A stretch of 10,745 bases of DNA from Clostridium sp. UBA5530 (lineage in GTDB: Bacteria > Bacillota > Clostridia > Clostridiales > Clostridiaceae): contig DINW01000044.1 in NCBI GenBank assembly GCA_002423705.1, forward strand, positions 34,368 to 45,112. Direction: 5' to 3'. Below the pieces are notes generated by a model. The model made no database searches, was not told where the DNA came from, and saw only the letters and a list, made by a program, of their open reading frames with translations. Position numbers and translations under genes: made by a program. This document shows, in pieces, positions 6,398 to 10,745 of this stretch; position 1 is the stretch's first letter; every line of letters begins with the position of its first letter.

Positions 6398-7433
6398 ATT
6401 AATTATTATAGCATTAATATTTAGTGGTACTATTATAAACACTAAATCTACCATAATTAATTTGCTTCTTGGTTCTGCTACCATGGTTATTTTAGCAATA
6501 TATATTGGAAAATATACCAATATATATTCAGAATATGTTGGGGAGAAAAGGGGTGGTCTCTTATCAGCAACCTTAGGTAACTTGCCAGAACTTACAATGG
6601 GAATATGGTCTTTGAAATATGGCATGATATCTATGGTGAAATGGGCCTTAATAGGAGCTATTATAAGTAATATGCTATTAGTTCTTGGAGTATCAATTTT
6701 TTTAGGGGGGATAAAGTATAAGGAGCAAAGCTTTAATAAAAATATAGCTAGAACTAATTTTAATATGCTTATGCTGGCTTTATCTGCCATGATATTAATG
6801 GCTACAGTAAACTATTATAATCCTCTTAGTGAAGACTTATTAGTATCTATAAGTGTTAAAGTTGCAGTTGTGCTAATCTTTGTATATTTGTTAGGTTTAA
6901 TTTTTTCTCTTGTAACCCATAGCAATCTATTTATAGTGTTAGAAGAAAAGGGGGAAAAAGAATCTAGTAATAAAAAAAATCAAGGTATTAACTTGGTAAT
7001 AATACTTGCATTATCAGTAGCTCTATTCTTTGTAAGTGAAAATGTTATAAGAAATCTAAATATTATGGTTATAAATCATGGAGTATCAGAAAATCTTTTA
7101 GGAATATTAATAATTCCTTTAATAGGAAACATAGGAGAAAATCTTGCATCTATAATGGGAGCATTAAAAAACAAGGTAAACATGAGCATAGAAATAGCCA
7201 TAGGATCTAGCATACAGATAGCATTATTTGTTACTCCGTTATTCATAATACTGGCTCATTTTATGGGAATACCAATAACATTTCTATTTGCTCCATTTCA
7301 AATTATAATGGCATTAGTTGCAATAGCTATGGCCTTTATGGTGTTTATGGATGGTAAAAGTTATTGGTTCGAGGGAGCCATACTATTGGCTATATATGTT
7401 ATATGCATAATTTCTTATTACTATATGATTTAA
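6351..7433 (+). CDS. Ca2+/H+ antiporter family (CAX-type) membrane protein
   Basis: A 360-residue polytopic membrane protein, about 11 predicted helices, with the two inverted repeats of the cation/proton exchanger family. The first signature is GNLPELTMGI (from Gly76, Glu80) and the second GNIGENLASIMGALKNK (from Gly259, Glu263), followed by IAIGSSIQIALFVTP, which is very characteristic of CaxA. The two Glu residues are the expected ion-binding pair. It should exchange cytoplasmic Ca2+ or a similar cation for protons. Both signatures depart from the usual GNATE and GNAAEH forms: Leu-Pro in the first, and Asn264 where His is usual in the second. Its start (6351, with AAGGAA upstream; 6363 is an alternative) lies inside the preceding small gene. 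The cation specificity is uncertain. Confidence 0.88.
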   Translation: MNTLMKKLDKGTITSKLIIIALIFSGTIINTKSTIINLLLGSATMVILAIYIGKYTNIYSEYVGEKRGGLLSATLGNLPELTMGIWSLKYGMISMVKWALIGAIISNMLLVLGVSIFLGGIKYKEQSFNKNIARTNFNMLMLALSAMILMATVNYYNPLSEDLLVSISVKVAVVLIFVYLLGLIFSLVTHSNLFIVLEEKGEKESSNKKNQGINLVIILALSVALFFVSENVIRNLNIMVINHGVSENLLGILIIPLIGNIGENLASIMGALKNKVNMSIEIAIGSSIQIALFVTPLFIILAHFMGIPITFLFAPFQIIMALVAIAMAFMVFMDGKSYWFEGAILLAIYVICIISYYYMI

Positions 7434-7442
7434 TCATAAAAA

Positions 7443-7487
7443 TCCACCTAGGTTAATATAAATAATGTGAAATATTTAAAAGGTGGA
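7443..7487 (+). promoter_or_regulatory. Possible ribosome-site-sequestering hairpin
   Basis: TCCACCT (7443-7449) is the perfect complement of AGGTGGA (7481-7487), which is the ribosome site of the 114-residue gene. Pairing would hide the site in a transcript that starts upstream, for example one coming through from the antiporter gene. The loop is 31 nt and AT-rich, so stability is moderate. Confidence 0.4.
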
Positions 7488-7492
7488 GTAAT

Positions 7493-7837
7493 ATGTCTCA
7501 TAGAAAAGTAATAGAATTTCACTATAATGACATATGCAATCTTCAAGATAGTTTAACCAAACTCACCAATTCCTATAGACTCTTAATAGGAGGTGCTAAT
7601 GAAATAAATGGTATTGCCTTAGCAAAAAAAAGTGAGGTGAAGGGTGCATTAAAAAGAGCGGATGAACTTGGAAAGCTTATAGATGATCTTATATCTGCTT
7701 TAGAGCATTCCCAATGCAGATATTTAGATTATTGTGTCATGTATGCCAATGAGATTAAAACAACTATAAATCCCCAATGCATAATCACAGAAATAGAGAA
7801 GGAACTATATATAGATGAAACTGCGAATAAAAAATAA
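7493..7837 (+). CDS. Hypothetical protein, 114 residues
   Basis: A soluble, mostly helical protein with no signal peptide or membrane helix. It has four cysteines (in DICNL, SQCRYLDYC and NPQC), none in a clear CxxC metal motif. The ATG has a good AGGTGGAG ribosome site. The gene follows the antiporter gene by 59 nt with no strong promoter between them and ends at a bidirectional terminator. Codon use matches the neighbours. I do not recognise a family. The middle region, with repeated Lys, Glu and Asp at helix-like spacing (KKSEVKGALKRADELGKLID), could form a coiled coil, but no role can be read from context. Confidence 0.7.
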   Translation: MSHRKVIEFHYNDICNLQDSLTKLTNSYRLLIGGANEINGIALAKKSEVKGALKRADELGKLIDDLISALEHSQCRYLDYCVMYANEIKTTINPQCIITEIEKELYIDETANKK

Positions 7838-7844
7838 ATAAATA

Positions 7845-7884
7845 AATAGGCCTAAAAATGAGAATTCTCACTTTTAGGCCTATT
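7845..7884. terminator. Bidirectional terminator between converging genes
   Basis: A near-perfect 18-bp stem (7845-7862 with 7867-7884, one A-C mismatch) with an AATT loop lies between the 114-residue gene and pssA. On the minus strand it is followed by a T-rich stretch (complement of 7831-7844), the classic form for ending pssA. On the plus strand the T-tract is weaker but the stem is very stable. Confidence 0.85.
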
Positions 7885-7889
7885 GCAAT

Positions 7890-8402
7890 TTATACTTTTT
7901 TTAGTCTGAATTTACTAATCATTAAATAAGATAATGACACTACAAAAATAATTGGTAAAATAGGACTTAAGCTTCTTCTTGAAGTTATAAGAACAAAGGC
8001 TGCGATAAAAGATCCAGCAATTGTTATTGGTACTCCAGTAAATACACCATCAAAAGTAGATATGTTATATCTTGCTAATCTATATGCTCCACATATAGGG
8101 AATATAAGAACTAAAACATAACCCCAAAGACCAAAATTCATAAAATTATAAAGTCTGTATACCAATATGGATGGAGCAACTCCAAAAGAAACTAAATCAG
8201 CTAAGGAATCCAATTCTTTTCCAATCTCACTATCAACTTTAAGAAAACGAGCAACTCTTCCATCATATCTATCAGCTAAAGCAGCACACAATATGAAAAT
8301 AGCTGCCAACTTGTGGTTTTCATGAAAAGTCATTAAAATAGATAATAACCCAAAAGCTAAGTTACCTAATGTAAAGGTATTGGGTATTGCACTTTTTTTC
8401 AT
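7890..8402 (-). CDS. pssA: CDP-diacylglycerol-serine O-phosphatidyltransferase
   Basis: Membrane enzyme that joins CDP-diacylglycerol and L-serine to give phosphatidylserine, the precursor of phosphatidylethanolamine. The 170-residue protein has the full CDP-alcohol phosphotransferase signature, with Asp44, Asp47-Gly48, Ala51-Arg52, Gly61, Asp65 and Asp69 in the pattern DxxDGxxAR-x8-GxxxDxxxD, and about five to six hydrophobic helices. PNTFTLGNLAFGLLSI near the N-terminus is typical of the short Gram-positive PssA. The start is supported by TAGGAGTGAG upstream. A phosphatidylserine decarboxylase gene, often adjacent, is not in this window. The substrate (serine rather than glycerol phosphate) is assigned from overall similarity to PssA. 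Confidence 0.92.
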   Translation of the reverse strand: MKKSAIPNTFTLGNLAFGLLSILMTFHENHKLAAIFILCAALADRYDGRVARFLKVDSEIGKELDSLADLVSFGVAPSILVYRLYNFMNFGLWGYVLVLIFPICGAYRLARYNISTFDGVFTGVPITIAGSFIAAFVLITSRRSLSPILPIIFVVSLSYLMISKFRLKKV

Positions 8403-8445
8403 TAATCAACTCACTCCTACCATAAAAAAATAATATGCTTATCTA

Positions 8446-8474
8446 ATTATACATCAAAAACCTTTTTTATATAA
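8446..8474 (-). promoter_or_regulatory. Probable pssA promoter
   Basis: On the minus strand a perfect TATAAT (8446-8451) lies 44 nt before the pssA start, with TTATAT (8469-8474, weak -35) 17 nt upstream of it. Confidence 0.45.
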
Positions 8475-8524
8475 GAGAACTATAAAAGATTTTTCATATT
8501 TAAGGTTAATATAAGATGGACATA

Positions 8525-8568
8525 ATAATGATATATATATTGCCTTAGAAAAATATATATATCATTAT
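8525..8568. repeat. 17-bp perfect AT-rich inverted repeat
   Basis: The arms 8525-8541 and 8552-8568 are exact reverse complements (ATAATG followed by alternating AT), with a 10-nt loop (GCCTTAGAAA). It lies between the divergent pssA and lipid kinase promoters, 14 nt upstream of the latter's -35. No T-tract follows on either side, so it is more likely a cruciform-prone or protein-binding site than a terminator. Confidence 0.7.
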
Positions 8569-8582
8569 AGCATATGGGGTCA

Positions 8583-8611
8583 TCGACACTTTTATAATAA
8601 GATGATATAAT
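8583..8611 (+). promoter_or_regulatory. Strong extended -10 promoter of the lipid kinase
   Basis: TCGACA (-35, 8583-8588, 5 of 6 matches) is followed after exactly 17 nt by TATAAT (8606-8611), preceded by TG one base upstream (TGATATAAT, 8603-8611), an extended -10. The predicted start is near 8618, leaving a leader of about 160 nt before the coding start at 8777. Confidence 0.75.
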
Positions 8612-8617
8612 TTTATA

Positions 8618-8776
8618 AAGTGAAATTTAGTTTTAGCTTCATTAAAATACTAGTTGAACTTATCTAGAGTCGTAGCTGGTGTTAACTCCCACCTAAAGAG
8701 GAGTGTTACAGCAGGTAGACATGAGATTAATTAATAATCAATATACCATAATACGTAAAATTAGGAGGGGTTTTAA
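8618..8776 (+). promoter_or_regulatory. Long structured 5' leader, candidate cis-regulatory RNA
   Basis: The leader contains a 52-nt block (8669-8720) of 50% GC in otherwise very AT-rich sequence. It can fold as an elongated hairpin: GTC (8669-8671) with GAC (8718-8720), GCTG (8675-8678) with CAGC (8709-8712), and ACTCC (8685-8689) with GGAGT (8700-8704), separated by internal loops. An exclusive alternative pairs GGTG (8678-8681) with CACC (8690-8693). ACCT in the apical loop (8691-8694) could also pair with AGGT in the 3' internal loop (8713-8716). A smaller AT hairpin lies at 8628-8652. There is no T-tract after the block. I do not recognise a known riboswitch class. It could instead be a remnant of a mobile element end. 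Confidence 0.5.
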
Positions 8777-9661
8777 ATGAAGAAGGTCAAGTTTATATAT
8801 AATCCTTTTTCAGGGGAGAATACTATATTAAATGACATAGATACGGTGATAAAGGTTCATGAAAAAGAGGGATATATAGTTGTGCCACATAGAATATCCT
8901 TTGATATAGAGTTGGAAAGAGCCTTTGATGATATAGATGAAACTTATGAGTACATAATAGTGGCAGGTGGTGATGGAACTGTAGATACAGTAGTGAATAC
9001 CATGAAGGGCTTGGGCATTAATCTTCCCTTGGCAATACTTCCTACAGGCACTGCCAACGATTTTGCTAAGTTTATAGGAATGCCTTATGATGTGGAGAAA
9101 GCTTGCCAAAATATATTAAATTCTACACCTAAACCTGTGGACATTGCTAAAATAAATGAAAAATATTTCATAAATGTAGCCAGTACAGGCCTTTTTACAG
9201 ATGTTTCTCAGAAGACAGATGTAAACTTAAAAAATACCATAGGAAAGCTTGCATATTACATTAAGGGTATAGAACAACTTCCTAATTTCAGAAGTCTAAA
9301 GATACAGGTTGACTCAGAAGAAATGAATTTTGATGGAGAAATGTATCTTATGCTAGTGTTTAATGGACAGACAGCAGGGAACTTTAAGTTAGCAACCCAG
9401 GCAGAAGTAGATGATGGAAAACTAGATGTTATAATTATTAAGGCAATTATGATAAGAGAGCTTATTCCATTATTTATAAGAATATTAAAGGGTGAACATC
9501 TAGATGACCCTAATGTTATATATTTTAAAGCAAGGAAAATTCATATAGAATGTCATGAGGACATAGTTACAGATATAGATGGGGAAAGAGGTCCTGATTT
9601 TCCACTAGATATAGAATGCATTGAAGGTGGTATAGAGATTTTAGGAATAAATTTAAAATAG
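8777..9661 (+). CDS. Diacylglycerol kinase-type lipid kinase (YegS/BmrU family)
   Basis: A 294-residue cytoplasmic or membrane-associated kinase expected to phosphorylate diacylglycerol or a similar lipid with ATP, feeding phosphatidic acid back into phospholipid synthesis. The nucleotide-binding motif GGDGT is at 64-68, PTGTANDFA at 89-97, and the C-terminal DGE at 268-270, which holds the catalytic acid in DgkB relatives. An N-terminal FIYNPFSG starts the fold as usual. Length is typical. The ATG follows AGGAGGGG by 7 nt. A strong promoter and long leader precede it, and a membrane protein follows 44 nt after its stop. DgkB is the closest well-studied model, but the substrate here is not proven. 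Confidence 0.9.
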   Translation: MKKVKFIYNPFSGENTILNDIDTVIKVHEKEGYIVVPHRISFDIELERAFDDIDETYEYIIVAGGDGTVDTVVNTMKGLGINLPLAILPTGTANDFAKFIGMPYDVEKACQNILNSTPKPVDIAKINEKYFINVASTGLFTDVSQKTDVNLKNTIGKLAYYIKGIEQLPNFRSLKIQVDSEEMNFDGEMYLMLVFNGQTAGNFKLATQAEVDDGKLDVIIIKAIMIRELIPLFIRILKGEHLDDPNVIYFKARKIHIECHEDIVTDIDGERGPDFPLDIECIEGGIEILGINLK

Positions 9662-9705
9662 CCATAATAAATATTAAGTAGCAATATTTAAGGAGTATTA
9701 TATAG

Positions 9706-10350
9706 ATGATAAACACGTATTTATATATAGGCTTATTGTTACTTATGATAATCTTGTGCATAAAGGCCTTTATTGAAGGAATAAAAACAGCACCTAGGAA
9801 GATAAAGGTGTATAACTCCATTTCTACCTTAGGCCTTACATTGAGATATATAACTTTGTTCATACTTTTTATAATTCAAGGGATGAATTATATTTATTTT
9901 ACTAAATATTTAGTGTATATAAATTTTATGGCTATACCCTGTGTTATAGCACTATGTATGTATATATTTATGAGAGTGGATGGATTAAAATTTAATTATT
10001 TTTTCACTCTTATGATACTAGCCTTAGGTTTTTACACTATGATTATTGCATTGTTTCCTGTATCTATAGAACTTCATAATTTTTATGGATATATATTAAG
10101 ATTTTTATCACAGGATAGTGTGTATTTACTTTATATAGTTATATTATCAATAGCTTTGATGATAACAGTAATTGGTTATGGAAAGAAAAATAGCTTAACC
10201 TTTGGGATTTTCATGATAATGCTAAGCATAATGGTAATGCTAGGAGAGATACTATTAAAGCTTATGGGTAACCCTATAGTGGTAAACACCTTATTAGGTG
10301 AAGGATTAATTTTAGTAACTTTGAATATGGGAATTAAAACATTTAAATAA
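9706..10350 (+). CDS. Polytopic membrane protein of unknown function
   Basis: A 214-residue, very hydrophobic protein with about seven predicted membrane helices (approximately 5-23, 44-62, 67-89, 98-117, 133-155, 164-184 and 190-208) joined by short loops with few charges, apart from a basic loop near 25-35 (KTAPRKIK). I recognise no family motif. The ribosome site AAGGAG lies 10 nt before the ATG, and the gene directly follows the lipid kinase without a visible promoter, so the two are likely co-transcribed. A terminator follows. Co-expression suggests, without proving, a membrane-lipid related role. Confidence 0.75.
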   Translation: MINTYLYIGLLLLMIILCIKAFIEGIKTAPRKIKVYNSISTLGLTLRYITLFILFIIQGMNYIYFTKYLVYINFMAIPCVIALCMYIFMRVDGLKFNYFFTLMILALGFYTMIIALFPVSIELHNFYGYILRFLSQDSVYLLYIVILSIALMITVIGYGKKNSLTFGIFMIMLSIMVMLGEILLKLMGNPIVVNTLLGEGLILVTLNMGIKTFK

Positions 10351-10354
10351 AAAA

Positions 10355-10396
10355 TTAAGGTTGTGGCTTTAAGCAACAACCTTAACTTTTTAAGAT
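10355..10396. terminator. Bidirectional terminator between membrane protein and ygiQ
   Basis: A 10-bp perfect stem (10355-10364 with 10376-10385, TTAAGGTTGT/ACAACCTTAA) with an 11-nt loop is followed on the plus strand by TTTTTT (10387-10392). On the minus strand it is followed by the T-run complementary to 10349-10354. It serves both converging genes. Confidence 0.85.
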
Positions 10397-10745
10397 GACC
10401 TTTTTTTATTGTGATGTTGATGATTTTTTCTAGTTTTTGATCCTTTATTAAATTTAGGTTCTTTAGAAGGTATTAGACAATCTTTCCCCGAACCTATCAA
10501 ATCCTCACGATGGGCTTTTAATAAAGCTTCCTTTACTAAACTATAATTTTCTGGAACAGCAAATTGTAGTAAAGCTCGTTGCATGGATTTTTCTTTAGGA
10601 CTTTTAGGAACATATACCTTTTCCCCAGTTAACGGGTCAAAACCAGTATAATAAATAGTAGTGGATAGACTTCCAGGGGTAGGATAAAAGTCTTGAACTT
10701 GTTCTGGAATATATCCCATGGTTTTAATGTATTGTGCTAATTCAA
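10390..10745 (-). CDS. YgiQ family radical SAM protein, C-terminal part
   Basis: The last 118 or so codons of a gene that begins beyond the window; the frame stays open to 10745 (ELAQYIKTMGYIPEQVQDFY). The stretch EQVQDFYPTPGSLSTTIYYTG, then KVYVPKSPKEKSMQRALLQF and REDLIGSGKDCLI, is characteristic of the C-terminal domain (DUF3362) of YgiQ proteins. The radical SAM CxxxCxxC cluster motif lies in the missing N-terminal part. The protein ends in a basic, His/Lys-rich tail (KTRKNHQHHNKKRSS), as often seen. YgiQ proteins are widespread in anaerobes but their reaction is not well defined. The internal ATG at 10717-10719 is not the start. Confidence 0.9.
   Translation of the reverse strand, partial: ELAQYIKTMGYIPEQVQDFYPTPGSLSTTIYYTGFDPLTGEKVYVPKSPKEKSMQRALLQFAVPENYSLVKEALLKAHREDLIGSGKDCLIPSKEPKFNKGSKTRKNHQHHNKKRSS

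Noticed and set aside
6248..6790. 180-codon minus-strand frame across the small gene and antiporter
   Set aside because: Antisense to a recognised CAX protein, hydrophobic only because it mirrors membrane-helix codons, and without a convincing ribosome site or promoter.
8669..8720. Hairpin as an intrinsic terminator or a tRNA-like gene
   Set aside because: No T-tract follows, and there is no cloverleaf, T-loop or CCA end. A known riboswitch class was considered (purine, SAM, c-di-GMP, THF, T-box) but the conserved cores are absent.
9567..9863. 98-codon minus-strand frame over the lipid kinase end and membrane protein start
   Set aside because: It crosses the junction of two well-supported plus-strand genes and has no ribosome site.

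Overview
The window looks like chromosomal DNA of a low-GC anaerobic Firmicute, most likely Clostridium in the strict sense. The base composition is strongly AT-rich, AGA and ATA codons dominate, Shine-Dalgarno sites are strong (AGGAGG-like), and the gene set fits an obligate anaerobe: rubrerythrin, a two-subunit iron-sulfur L-serine dehydratase and a clostridial TGS-uridine kinase fusion. No tRNA, rRNA, CRISPR array, complete insertion sequence, phage gene or recognisable defence system is present.

Layout. Positions 1-768 (minus) hold most of a class II fructose-bisphosphate aldolase gene cut by the window edge. It has a good promoter and, downstream of the start point, a direct repeat spaced like the CggR glycolytic operator. 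Positions 903-1924 (minus) hold a two-gene membrane operon, DUF421 (YetF-like) followed by DUF4363, overlapping by ATGA. Divergent from it, 2159-3817 (plus) encodes a nucleoside kinase with threonyl-tRNA-synthetase-like N-terminal domains. Then come sdaAB-sdaAA (3924-5484), which turn L-serine into pyruvate and ammonia, closed by a terminator. A rubrerythrin gene (5636-6172) follows, with a palindrome inside its promoter. It is probably co-transcribed with a 69-residue protein of unknown function and a Ca2+/H+ antiporter-type membrane protein (to 7433), whose reading frames overlap by 47 nt. A 114-residue unknown protein (7493-7837) follows and converges on pssA (phosphatidylserine synthase, minus, 7890-8402) at a shared palindromic terminator.

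The 374-nt gap 8403-8776 is the least ordinary part. It contains a 17-bp perfect AT-only hairpin, a near-consensus promoter with an extended -10, and a leader of about 160 nt. The leader carries a compact 52-nt block that is 50% GC and can fold, ahead of a diacylglycerol-kinase-type lipid kinase (8777-9661). A 214-residue polytopic membrane protein of unknown function comes next, then a bidirectional terminator and the 3' end of a YgiQ-type radical SAM gene (minus, running off the window).

Most of the window is housekeeping: glycolysis, serine catabolism, oxidative-stress defence, ion transport and phospholipid synthesis. I do not see a clear new multi-gene system. The best candidates for undescribed biology are the structured leader before the lipid kinase, the regulatory repeats at fba and rubrerythrin, and the small unknown proteins.
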